A DNA stretch of 64,000 bases, taken from the NCBI GenBank assembly GCA_944325185.1, contig CALUZA010000004.1, positions 1-64,000 of the forward strand. Direction: 5' to 3'. Made by a program: the position numbers and the translations under genes. The notes under the pieces are model-generated. The model saw only the letters and a program-made list of their open reading frames with translations. It ran no database searches and was not told where the DNA came from. The DNA is from Candidatus Gastranaerophilales bacterium (GTDB taxonomy: Bacteria > Cyanobacteriota > Vampirovibrionia > Gastranaerophilales > Gastranaerophilaceae). Of this stretch, positions 36,927 through 45,413 are shown piece by piece (the stretch's first letter is position 1; each line of letters starts with the position of its first letter).

Positions 36927-38688
36927 ACTTGTTCTCCTTAATTTCTTCTTCACTTAAAAATGGCCACATATTGTCTAATGGCTGTGATTGAAAACTACCA
37001 TCAGACAATCTTTTAGAGGAAACTTTAGGGTAATATGGTTGCATTGGATCGATTAAGACCTCGACTAAGACCGGCCCTTTTGTGTCCAATGCTTTTTTTA
37101 TAACTTTGTCTGTTTCTTTATGATTTTTAATTTTAAATGTTTTAAAACCGTAAGCTTTTCCTAATTTTATGCTGTCAGGACAAGATATTCCGCTTTTAGG
37201 ATCAGAACCTACAAGATGACCGTTGAAAAAGTTTGTTTGTGTATGTTTTATACTCAAGTAGCCGTCATTATTAAAGACAAATACTTTCATATTTAAATTA
37301 TGATGAATTATTGTTTGCAGTTCCTGTAGATTCATCTGTAAACCGCCATCACCATTAACAGAAACAACTCTATTCACATTTTTTGCAAAAGCACAACCAA
37401 TAGAAGCAGCCAATCCATAGCCCATTGGACAAAAGCCACCATTGGTAAAAGCATGTTGATTTTCTTTTACTTTAAATGCGGTTGTTAATGAATAAAAAGT
37501 TGCGCCTTGGTCTGTCACCAAAACATCATCGGGATTCATGTAATGAGATAGTCTTTCAAAGAAATAGTAAGAATCTACGTATTTCTTTTGTTTTGCAACT
37601 TCATCTGTAATAATTGGATACTTTTTTCTGTAGTATTTGACTTTTTCTACCCAAAAATTAAAATCATAATTGTAGTTTTCTTTCTCAAGCTTTTCTTTAA
37701 ATTTGGGCATAAATACTCTTAGATCTGATTTAATCAATAAATCATTTTTTATGTGCGAATGTTTTAATTGCGCCTCGTCTACATCGATTAAAATCTTTTT
37801 GGCATTTGGTGCAAATAATTCAGTATTATATCCCACGCTCGTAAGTGCAAGCCTAGACCCAAGAGTAATTACCAAGTCTGCATTTTGTATTGTTAAATTA
37901 CCACTACGTTGCCCATTAATCCCAATGCTTCCACCAAAAAGTTCAAAGCAATTTGGAATGTTGTCATAACCATTTTTCGTTGTGACAACTGGAATTTTAA
38001 ATTTACTACATAGCTCCAAAAGAATTTTTTCTGTATTAGAAAGCTTTATACCTTGACCTTGAAGTATAACTGGCCTTTTGGCATATTTTAACATTTCATA
38101 TACTTCATTAATTTTGTTATCATACTCAGTAATTTCTGGAGGAATGAAGATCTTTTGATTTTTTTCAATATATTCAGCATTTTGAATATCTTGCGGAATA
38201 TCCAATAAAACAGGTCCTGGTCTACCATTTTTAGCAAGATAGATGGCTTTTTCAAGATGATACTTAATTTCATTTTTATCGAGTACAGTAACTGAATATT
38301 TAGTTACTGACTTTACAATAGATACAATATCAGCTTCTTGAGTTCCATTTTGTCTCAAGCCAGTATTTGCAATTAAGTCCTTGGTTTTTACTTGTCCGCA
38401 AATTGTTAAAGTTGGAATAGAATCATGCCAACTACAACAGATGCCAGTTAAGGCGTTCGTACCTGCTCCACCTGTTGTTAATACACAAACACCAATTTTC
38501 CTTGTTACTCTTTGATATCCCTCTGCCGCAAGTGCACAAGCTTGTTCATGATGATTACAAACATATTTTAACCTTTTATTATTTCCTAATGCTTCATCCA
38601 AAAACATAGCGCCACCGCCCGACACCATAAAAACCGTATCCACTCCTTCATCTGCTATTCTCTCCATTATATATTCCGAGACATTCAT
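36919..38688 (-). CDS. thiamine-diphosphate enzyme of the acetolactate-synthase type (YerE-like candidate)
   Basis: 589 residues with the three-domain layout of ThDP decarboxylases and synthases. The N-terminal Glu (NHHEQACALAAEGY) activates the cofactor. The GDG...NDGY motif (VNGDGGLQMNLQELQTII, FVFNNDGYLSI) binds ThDP and metal. True acetolactate synthase would sit in an ilv operon, but this gene lies in an rfbFGH-type cluster. YerE of Yersinia, a related enzyme, transfers a two-carbon acyl unit from pyruvate onto CDP-4-keto-3,6-dideoxyglucose. The same role is inferred here but not proven. AAGGAAGGA lies before the ATG. Confidence 0.85.
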   Translation of the reverse strand: MNVSEYIMERIADEGVDTVFMVSGGGAMFLDEALGNNKRLKYVCNHHEQACALAAEGYQRVTRKIGVCVLTTGGAGTNALTGICCSWHDSIPTLTICGQVKTKDLIANTGLRQNGTQEADIVSIVKSVTKYSVTVLDKNEIKYHLEKAIYLAKNGRPGPVLLDIPQDIQNAEYIEKNQKIFIPPEITEYDNKINEVYEMLKYAKRPVILQGQGIKLSNTEKILLELCSKFKIPVVTTKNGYDNIPNCFELFGGSIGINGQRSGNLTIQNADLVITLGSRLALTSVGYNTELFAPNAKKILIDVDEAQLKHSHIKNDLLIKSDLRVFMPKFKEKLEKENYNYDFNFWVEKVKYYRKKYPIITDEVAKQKKYVDSYYFFERLSHYMNPDDVLVTDQGATFYSLTTAFKVKENQHAFTNGGFCPMGYGLAASIGCAFAKNVNRVVSVNGDGGLQMNLQELQTIIHHNLNMKVFVFNNDGYLSIKHTQTNFFNGHLVGSDPKSGISCPDSIKLGKAYGFKTFKIKNHKETDKVIKKALDTKGPVLVEVLIDPMQPYYPKVSSKRLSDGSFQSQPLDNMWPFLSEEEIKENKCV

Positions 38689-38773
38689 TTATATCATCCT
38701 TCCTTTTTGGTAAAATTTACATTGCAAAAATATTTATTTATTTTTATTAAGTTTCAAGTATATCGAATTTAAG

Positions 38774-40486
38774 TTAATTGACATAAATCTTTTCCTCTAA
38801 TATATCACTATAGTATTTATCATGGGATGTTTTTGTAATAATTGAGAAAGGTATAGAATTATTTTCAAGAAATTCATTAACCAATGATAAATTGATTGAA
38901 AATTCTTCGTATGCTTTCATAAGTTCATTTTTGTTTTGGTATACGTCATCTTCCTTGTAAAAATAATTCAATTTATCAGCATTTGCGCCAAAACCATCCA
39001 AACCTGCTGCATATATTTCTTTTGCACCCATTTGATATGCGCAATAAATAGCCGAAATTGCAACATTTAAGTATTTATATATATGTTGTTTGTCATCAAT
39101 AAAGATTTTGCTTATTTTTTCGTTTAAAATTGCATCAAAATACATAACTTCATTTGTTGTATTTTCTTCAATTAATTTTTTTCCAAAATAACTTGGAATT
39201 AAGAGTTTAGAAGTTTTATCAACCGAATCTATATATTTTAAAAATCTTTTTCTGTTTATAAAACAATGATAATCAGGTACGTACAAATGATTTAAGAAAT
39301 TTGTGCCTATTACAATACAATTTTTATCTTTTATGAATTTCTCTATTTTTTCTTTTTCTTCAAGAATAGAGGAACCGTTAGCAAGAATTAATATATTTCG
39401 ATTTTGATGAATATTTTTAAATTCTACTTCTCCTTGAGTAAATGCATCATCCTCAGGTAAAATTTGCAATTTATCTTTAATTTGTATATCGTCATAATTT
39501 ACAAACTTATCCGATAAAACATTATTCATACTCTCTATATCAAAAGAAATAGGAGCATTTTTTTTCAACAATCCTGCAGCTGTCCAAATTTCATTTATGG
39601 TAAAGGATTTTTTATCATATAAACCATTTACATAATAAGGATGTATATTTTTTAGACCGCCTATTAAAGATTGTATTCTATATCCCCAAGGGGTTTTTTG
39701 GTTCAACTCAAGATAAAATCTTTCAATAACGTCAATGTATGCAACAGGGTTATATTCTTTATATCCGATTTTACTTAAATATCCTGTAATTATTTCAGCA
39801 GGAAGATTACCGGAACCCCTTCCCATGCCATATATCGAAGCATCAACACAATAAAAACCGTTTTCAATTGCTTTTATTGAGTTTGCAAATGCCAATTGTA
39901 AATTATTATGGGAGTGAAAACAAATATTTTTAAATCCTAATCCTTTTAAAATATTTTGAAATTTTATAATATCATCAGGAACAAAAGAACCAAAACTATC
40001 AGCAAAACAGATTGCATCTATTTTTTCTTTATTTTTCCAATTCTTAATTTTGTTAAAATCATCATCTGTATATTCGGATATTGCCATTAAATTTAAAAAG
40101 ACATCATATCCTTTTTGCTTTAAGCCTTCGCATAATTCAAATGCTATATCAAGTTTTTGAGGATATGTTGCAACCCTAACAAGGCTTATTGGAGTCAAAT
40201 TTTCTCTGCAATCTTTAAAATCATTTAAAGTTGACTTGCCTGCATCAATCATTACAGAAATTTTGCATTTTTTATTCGGTTTAAATAATGAGAAAATATA
40301 ATCATCATCGCATTTTGCAAATTTACCCCATTCAGGCTTAGGATTTTCAAATCTATATCCAATCTCAAAATAATCTGCCCCTGCCTTGATTGCCGCAAAA
40401 TATGACGCTCTTACGCATGCATCCGTAAAATTCCAGCCATTTAAATGACCGCCATCTCTTATGGTGCAATCCAAAATTTTTGTCAT
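38774..40486 (-). CDS. HMGL-like aldolase fused to a possible MptE-like domain
   Basis: 570 residues. The first 300 form a DRE-TIM metallolyase (ILDCTIRDGGHLNGW at the start, ICFHSHNNLQLAFA with the metal-binding His pair, GMGRGSGNLPAEI), close to 4-hydroxy-2-oxovalerate aldolase types. Residues about 370-560 form a second domain (ILILANGSSILEEKEKIEKF, VPDYHCFINRKRFLKYI, AKEIYAAGLDGFG) resembling the 6-hydroxymethylpterin pyrophosphokinase MptE-like or sialyltransferase-like domains seen in surface-glycan loci. A possible role is making or joining a branched oxo-acid side chain. The second domain call is tentative. Its ATG overlaps the HAD gene stop. Confidence 0.82.
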   Translation of the reverse strand: MTKILDCTIRDGGHLNGWNFTDACVRASYFAAIKAGADYFEIGYRFENPKPEWGKFAKCDDDYIFSLFKPNKKCKISVMIDAGKSTLNDFKDCRENLTPISLVRVATYPQKLDIAFELCEGLKQKGYDVFLNLMAISEYTDDDFNKIKNWKNKEKIDAICFADSFGSFVPDDIIKFQNILKGLGFKNICFHSHNNLQLAFANSIKAIENGFYCVDASIYGMGRGSGNLPAEIITGYLSKIGYKEYNPVAYIDVIERFYLELNQKTPWGYRIQSLIGGLKNIHPYYVNGLYDKKSFTINEIWTAAGLLKKNAPISFDIESMNNVLSDKFVNYDDIQIKDKLQILPEDDAFTQGEVEFKNIHQNRNILILANGSSILEEKEKIEKFIKDKNCIVIGTNFLNHLYVPDYHCFINRKRFLKYIDSVDKTSKLLIPSYFGKKLIEENTTNEVMYFDAILNEKISKIFIDDKQHIYKYLNVAISAIYCAYQMGAKEIYAAGLDGFGANADKLNYFYKEDDVYQNKNELMKAYEEFSINLSLVNEFLENNSIPFSIITKTSHDKYYSDILEEKIYVN

Positions 40487-41238
40487 TTTATAAACACCTC
40501 ATCTAATGATTTTACAACTGTATTTGTATATTTTTTAAGTTCGTTTTCTGTAATTTGTCCTGTTGCAACAAGTATTGAACCGGCTAAATGAGCATTTTTT
40601 GCCATTTCAAAATCCATTGGAGCATCTCCAACTGATATTGTATTAGAAGCATTTTCTTTAAGTTCACTGAGTGCGACCAAAGCAGGTTCACCTGTCTTTT
40701 TAGGCTGTTTGCAGCTATCTTTTCCTATTACTAAATCAAAATATTTTGAAAAATTCAATTGCTCAAGTATCACCTCGGTATTTGCTTTCATATCCGACGT
40801 AACAACAGCAAGTTTTACACCTTTTTCTTTTAGTCTTTTAAATAAAACTTCTGCTTCTTTAATAGGCTTGATATAATCATATATCTCTTTTAAAAATTCT
40901 AAATGAACTTTTTCAAAAAGCATTTTAATATCATCTTCTTTTGAGTTAACTCCAATAGAATTCAATTTTTCCATTAAAGAATTAATTACAGCCTCTCTTG
41001 CTAAAAGAGCTATAGGACCTTTTTCTATAAGTTTTTTTGTTTTAGTGTCATATCCTAATGAAAGACATAATTCATCAAAATGTTTACTATCAATTTTATA
41101 AAATTTCAAAACTTCATTAATTCTAAGAGAAATTATTCTACCCCAATATACATGAGAATCTATAAACGTACCATCTTTATCAAATAATACGGTATCAATA
41201 TTCTTTATTTCCCAATTATCAGTATATAAATCTACCAT
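40483..41238 (-). CDS. HAD-superfamily phosphatase
   Basis: 251 residues. Motif I VLFDKDGTFIDSH with the nucleophile Asp, motif II VTSDMK, Lys of motif III near KQPKKTGEP, and motif IV SVGDAPMDFEMA are all present with a helical cap. It resembles phosphoglycolate-phosphatase-type enzymes. Its substrate is probably a phosphorylated intermediate of the neighbouring sugar or aldolase pathway, judging only by coupling (its ATG overlaps the LdpA-like gene stop by one base). Confidence 0.9.
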   Translation of the reverse strand: MVDLYTDNWEIKNIDTVLFDKDGTFIDSHVYWGRIISLRINEVLKFYKIDSKHFDELCLSLGYDTKTKKLIEKGPIALLAREAVINSLMEKLNSIGVNSKEDDIKMLFEKVHLEFLKEIYDYIKPIKEAEVLFKRLKEKGVKLAVVTSDMKANTEVILEQLNFSKYFDLVIGKDSCKQPKKTGEPALVALSELKENASNTISVGDAPMDFEMAKNAHLAGSILVATGQITENELKKYTNTVVKSLDEVFIK

Positions 41239-42206
41239 TAGTTCATATGCTCCAATGAAATATCTACCAAATTTTTAGCTATAGCCAGCGCTTTATTGAA
41301 AACTTCTTCATTTTCAAGGAAATCGTCTCTATCAATATATTCCCTTACGATTTTTCTTGCATAAGAGCCTATTGCAACACCACCGGCATTTATATCACAT
41401 AGTTTTGCAAGTTCTGTTGATTTCGAATTTGTGCCTCCTGACAACAAAAGAAATACCGGCAATTTTGCATTTTGGAATATTTCCGCCATTGCAACAGTTT
41501 GAAGCGTTGTTTTAAAATCGTCTTTTCCGCCCGACATTGGTGCGCCATCTGCTTGAATTATAGTTGTATATGGTTTTCTTCTTTCAAGCATTCTGTTTAT
41601 TCTTGCCAATACTTTTTCGTTACCAAGTTTTGAGCGGTCAATACAAATGCTTAGTGGCCCGTCATATAAATTATTGATGTCATTCCATTTTTCATCAACT
41701 TCGTTTTCATCTTCTCCTAATGCATGAAATTCTATACAATCAATAGATTTTGAAATAATCGGAGGCAAGACTTCTTTTAAATTCTTAAATTCGCTCGTCA
41801 TTTCTATGCATTGTTTTGGACATTCTTTTGCGCATCTTCCGCAACCAATACATCTTTGAGTATTAATTTTATATGAATTTTCTTCTTTTAGAACTGCTTT
41901 TTGTAAACAATTTTTATCGCATTTTCCACAATTTATGCAATTATCTTTATTGATTTTTGCCTTGCTTACGTGTGGATCGCCTTTTATTCCAACACTTACA
42001 CAAAGGTATCTATCCTCTTTTATTCCGGCATTTTCAAGTCCGCGCTTAGCAGCATCAACAATTTCCGGTTTTGCGCACAAATCAAAAAAATTACAGCCAG
42101 CTTTTGAATATAATGTAACTAATTTTTCAACTTCTTTAGCATCTTCGTTTCCAGCACCACATACCAACTTAAAACATTTTTTGTTTTTAAATAAATCTAA
42201 CAGCAT
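41238..42206 (-). CDS. LdpA-family iron-sulfur protein (paralog 2, in the polysaccharide operon)
   Basis: 322 residues, closely related in layout to the protein at 27943-28905. Two ferredoxin-type 4Fe-4S motifs are complete: Cys90-93-96-100 and Cys119-122-125-129. FKLVCGAGNEDAKEVEKLV at the start, and IIQADGAPMSGGKDDFKTT with LLSGGTNSKSTELAKLC near the end, match the LdpA family. It overlaps the end of rfbH by 10 bases and the HAD gene by one, so it is embedded in a tight operon. RfbH needs an external electron donor, normally RfbI, which is missing from the operon. This protein is the obvious candidate donor or redox sensor; that is inference. Confidence 0.88.
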   Translation of the reverse strand: MLLDLFKNKKCFKLVCGAGNEDAKEVEKLVTLYSKAGCNFFDLCAKPEIVDAAKRGLENAGIKEDRYLCVSVGIKGDPHVSKAKINKDNCINCGKCDKNCLQKAVLKEENSYKINTQRCIGCGRCAKECPKQCIEMTSEFKNLKEVLPPIISKSIDCIEFHALGEDENEVDEKWNDINNLYDGPLSICIDRSKLGNEKVLARINRMLERRKPYTTIIQADGAPMSGGKDDFKTTLQTVAMAEIFQNAKLPVFLLLSGGTNSKSTELAKLCDINAGGVAIGSYARKIVREYIDRDDFLENEEVFNKALAIAKNLVDISLEHMN

Positions 42207-43564
42207 ATTTTAACCTCGTTTTTTATAAATTCATGTATTGTTTTACTTATTTTCTTTATTTCTTCTTCGCCCAACGCAGGGAATGTTCCAACCCAAAAAG
42301 TATTATTCATAATAAATTCTGTATTAGGCAGCAATTTATATATATCTTCATTTAAATCACTTGAATTTAAAATTTTTCTATTACTTCCTATTCTGAAATT
42401 TACATCATTATCAACTATCATAGGTTGTCTTAAAATATTACCCGCAAAAAGCTGCCTTGTTCCAACTCCATTTTTTTCCAAGTATTCAACAAGTTTTTGT
42501 TTTGTAAAGGAAGCACCTTCTTTTACAGATATTAAATAACCAAACCAAGAAGGTTTAATCCCATCTTTAACTACAGGCAATATTAACTCATCTTTTAAGT
42601 CGGATAATAATTCCGTAAGCAAATTCGCATTACTTCTTCTTTTTTCTAAAAATGAATCTAATTTTTCAATTTGTGAACATCCAAGAGCTGCTTGCCAATC
42701 AGTTATTTTTAAATTATATCCGATGTGAGAATATGTGTATTTATGATCATATCCGTATGGCAAGTTGCCTAATTGTTGAGTAAATCTTTTTCCGCATACT
42801 CCATCTTTTCCAGGTGGACAACAGCAATCCCTGCCCCAATCTCTATAAGACATAATTATTTTATATAATTGAGGATCGTTTGTAATAACAGCACCGCCTT
42901 CGCCCATGGTTAAGTGATGAGCAGGGTAAAAGCTAAATGTACCAATATGTCCAATTGTACCAATCTTTTTGCCTTTATATTCTCCACCTAATGCGTCGCA
43001 GCTATCCTCAATAACCCATAAGTTATATTTTTCAGCTAACGACATAATTTTGTCTAAATCATAGCTATTACCTAAAGTATGAGCTAAAAATATAGCTTTT
43101 GTTTTATCGGATATTGCTTCTTCAATCTTATCTGCATCTATATTATATGTGCCTATTTCACAATCCACAAAAACAGGTACAAGCCCATTTTGAATTACAG
43201 GATTAATGGTTGTAGGAAATCCGGCAGCAACAGAAATTACTTCATCGCCCTTTTTTAATCTTCTTTCTTTTAATTTATGAGATGTCAAGCTTGAAAGCGC
43301 CAGAAGGTTTGCACTTGAACCTGAATTGGTTGAAAGCGCATATTTAACTCCAAGATACTTTGCGAATTTTGTTTCAAATTCTTTATTGAATCTACCCGCC
43401 GTAAGCCACATATCAAGCGATGCATCTATCATATTCAAAAGTTCTTCTTCTCCAAGAAGCTTTCCGCTTGGAGGAATGTAGTCAAACTTTCTCTTTTCGC
43501 CAAAAACTTTTTGATAATATTCCTTTGCTGCATTTTTTACTTTGTTGCGTAGTTCTTGTTCCAC
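42197..43564 (-). CDS. rfbH: CDP-4-keto-6-deoxy-D-glucose 3-dehydrase (E1)
   Basis: 455 residues. A PLP/pyridoxamine-fold enzyme that removes the C3 hydroxyl of CDP-4-keto-6-deoxyglucose with electrons from a reductase. His216 in FYPAHHLTMGEGG replaces the PLP-binding Lys of related aminotransferases. Cys189, 247, 249 and 257 fit the E1 [2Fe-2S] pattern CX57CX1CX7C exactly, so this is a true dehydrase and not an aminotransferase. GTG 43564 with GGAG upstream is the start, overlapping rfbG by 28 bases. The reductase RfbI is not found in this operon. Confidence 0.94.
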   Translation of the reverse strand: MEQELRNKVKNAAKEYYQKVFGEKRKFDYIPPSGKLLGEEELLNMIDASLDMWLTAGRFNKEFETKFAKYLGVKYALSTNSGSSANLLALSSLTSHKLKERRLKKGDEVISVAAGFPTTINPVIQNGLVPVFVDCEIGTYNIDADKIEEAISDKTKAIFLAHTLGNSYDLDKIMSLAEKYNLWVIEDSCDALGGEYKGKKIGTIGHIGTFSFYPAHHLTMGEGGAVITNDPQLYKIIMSYRDWGRDCCCPPGKDGVCGKRFTQQLGNLPYGYDHKYTYSHIGYNLKITDWQAALGCSQIEKLDSFLEKRRSNANLLTELLSDLKDELILPVVKDGIKPSWFGYLISVKEGASFTKQKLVEYLEKNGVGTRQLFAGNILRQPMIVDNDVNFRIGSNRKILNSSDLNEDIYKLLPNTEFIMNNTFWVGTFPALGEEEIKKISKTIHEFIKNEVKICC

Positions 43565-44625
43565 TTTATATTCTCCTCGTATTTTTCAATTTGTTTCATA
43601 GTAAAATCATACATTTCAACTTCTTTATTATAAAAAAGCTTGTACCATTCTACAGTTTCTTTTATGGCTTCGTTAGCACTATATGTTGGCACCCAATTTA
43701 AAACGTTTTTAGCCTTTTCAATATTTAACATTAAAAGATTTGCTTCATGTAAATTGTCTTTTTTATGTACAATTATTTCACCTTTTTCATAATATTTACA
43801 TACTAATTTGGCAACATCGGCAACTTTTAAAACACTATCTTCATTTGGTCCAAAATTAAATCCTTCGGCAAATTTTTTCCCTTCTTCGCATAATTTTTGA
43901 CCCAATAATAGATAACCGGATAAAGGCTCAAGAACGTGCTGCCAAGGACGAACGGCGATTGGATTTCTGATTTCTATTTTAATTCCCTCGTTAATTGCAC
44001 GAACACAATCAGGAATCAATCTGTCTTGCGCCCAATCTCCCCCGCCAATAACATTTCCTGCCCTTGCTGTTGCTAATAGCATGCTGTTTTCATCTTGCAA
44101 AAAAGAACGTCTGAAAGACGAAGACATGATTTCAACACATCCTTTTGACGAAGAATACATATCATATCCGCCCATTGGATCATCTTCCTTGTATCCGTAT
44201 TCTACTTCTTTATTTTCATAACATTTATCTGTTGTAATATTTACAAAAGCTTTAACCATGCCGGCTTGTCTGCATGCTTCTAAAACATTCAAAGAACCAA
44301 TTACGTTAGTCATATATGTATTTAAAGGTTCTGTATACGATAATCTGACAAGAGGCTGTGCAGCAAGATGAAATACGATATCAGGTTGAAATTCTTTAAC
44401 AACACTATAAAGATTATTATAATCCAATATATCGCCATATATTGATTTTGAAATTCTTTTTTCGATTTTTAGTTCATCAAACATTGATGGATTAGTGTTT
44501 GGTTTCAACGAATAACCGCAAACTTTAGCACCAAGCTTTTTGAGCCATAACGCAAGCCAGCTGCCCTTAAAACCAGTGTGTCCGGTTATGAAAACTTTTT
44601 TATCTTTGTAAAATTCATTTAACAT
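43537..44625 (-). CDS. rfbG: CDP-glucose 4,6-dehydratase
   Basis: 362 residues. Converts CDP-glucose to CDP-4-keto-6-deoxyglucose with bound NAD. VFITGHTGFKGSWLALWLKKLGAKV is the typical RfbG start. YSSSKGCVEIM carries the catalytic Tyr/Lys, and RPWQHVLEPLSGYLLL is specific to this branch of the SDR family. ATG 44625 is used because it overlaps the rfbF stop and aligns with the family. A longer frame overlapping rfbF by about 100 bases is not needed. Confidence 0.95.
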   Translation of the reverse strand: MLNEFYKDKKVFITGHTGFKGSWLALWLKKLGAKVCGYSLKPNTNPSMFDELKIEKRISKSIYGDILDYNNLYSVVKEFQPDIVFHLAAQPLVRLSYTEPLNTYMTNVIGSLNVLEACRQAGMVKAFVNITTDKCYENKEVEYGYKEDDPMGGYDMYSSSKGCVEIMSSSFRRSFLQDENSMLLATARAGNVIGGGDWAQDRLIPDCVRAINEGIKIEIRNPIAVRPWQHVLEPLSGYLLLGQKLCEEGKKFAEGFNFGPNEDSVLKVADVAKLVCKYYEKGEIIVHKKDNLHEANLLMLNIEKAKNVLNWVPTYSANEAIKETVEWYKLFYNKEVEMYDFTMKQIEKYEENIKWNKNYATK

Positions 44626-45413
44626 AATATCTCTTTTTTGCTCCAAATTGCCCATGGTGCATTTTCGCTTTCCCACATTTTTGTAAGCTCGTTTTTGTCG
44701 TTTAAAGTATCCATTGGTTTCCAATAGCCATAATGCTTATACGCATTTAATTGATTTGCCTTAGCAAGATTTTCAAGCGGAGCTCTTTCAAAAATTACAT
44801 CATCCCCATCCGGAATAAAACTGAAAACCTCAGGTTCACATACCATAAAGCCGCCATTAATCCAATTTCCGTCCCCTTGTGGTTTTTCTTGAAAATTTCT
44901 TACTAGACCGTTTGAATCAATATCAAGTGCTCCAAACTTACCTGTCGGTTTAACCGAGGTTAAAGTTAAATATTTACCGCTTTTTTTATGACATTCTATA
45001 AGCGCATTAATATCTATATCTGATACTCCATCGCCGTATGTAAGCAAGAACGGTTGATTGCCTACGTAATCTTGAACCTTTTTAATTCTGCCTCCGGTCA
45101 TTGTATTTTGACCGGTATATAGCATAGTAACTCTCCAAGGCTCAGTTTTAATCTTGTGTATTTCAACAGAATTATTCATTAAATCAACTGTAACATCGGA
45201 ATATTGCTGATAATAGTGTATGAAATAATCTTTTATTATATGAGATTTATATCCTGTAAGAATAATAAAATCATTAAAGCCATAATAAGAATATATCTTC
45301 ATTATGTGCCACAAAATAGGTTTACCCCCAATTTCAACCATTGGTTTTGGTATAAGCCTTGTTTCTTCAGACAATCGAGTTCCAAGCCCTCCTGCCAGTA
45401 TAATTACTTTCAT
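44619..45413 (-). CDS. rfbF: glucose-1-phosphate cytidylyltransferase
   Basis: 264 residues. Makes CDP-glucose from CTP and glucose 1-phosphate, the entry step to CDP-dideoxyhexoses. VIILAGGLGTRLSEETRLIPKPMVEIGGKPILWHIMKIY is the nucleotidyltransferase signature at the N-terminus, and the remainder matches the RfbF type (for example GDGVSDIDINALIECHK, GGFMVCEPEVF). ATG 45413 overlaps the stop of the preceding glycosyltransferase; GGAG lies upstream. Confidence 0.96.
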   Translation of the reverse strand: MKVIILAGGLGTRLSEETRLIPKPMVEIGGKPILWHIMKIYSYYGFNDFIILTGYKSHIIKDYFIHYYQQYSDVTVDLMNNSVEIHKIKTEPWRVTMLYTGQNTMTGGRIKKVQDYVGNQPFLLTYGDGVSDIDINALIECHKKSGKYLTLTSVKPTGKFGALDIDSNGLVRNFQEKPQGDGNWINGGFMVCEPEVFSFIPDGDDVIFERAPLENLAKANQLNAYKHYGYWKPMDTLNDKNELTKMWESENAPWAIWSKKEILC

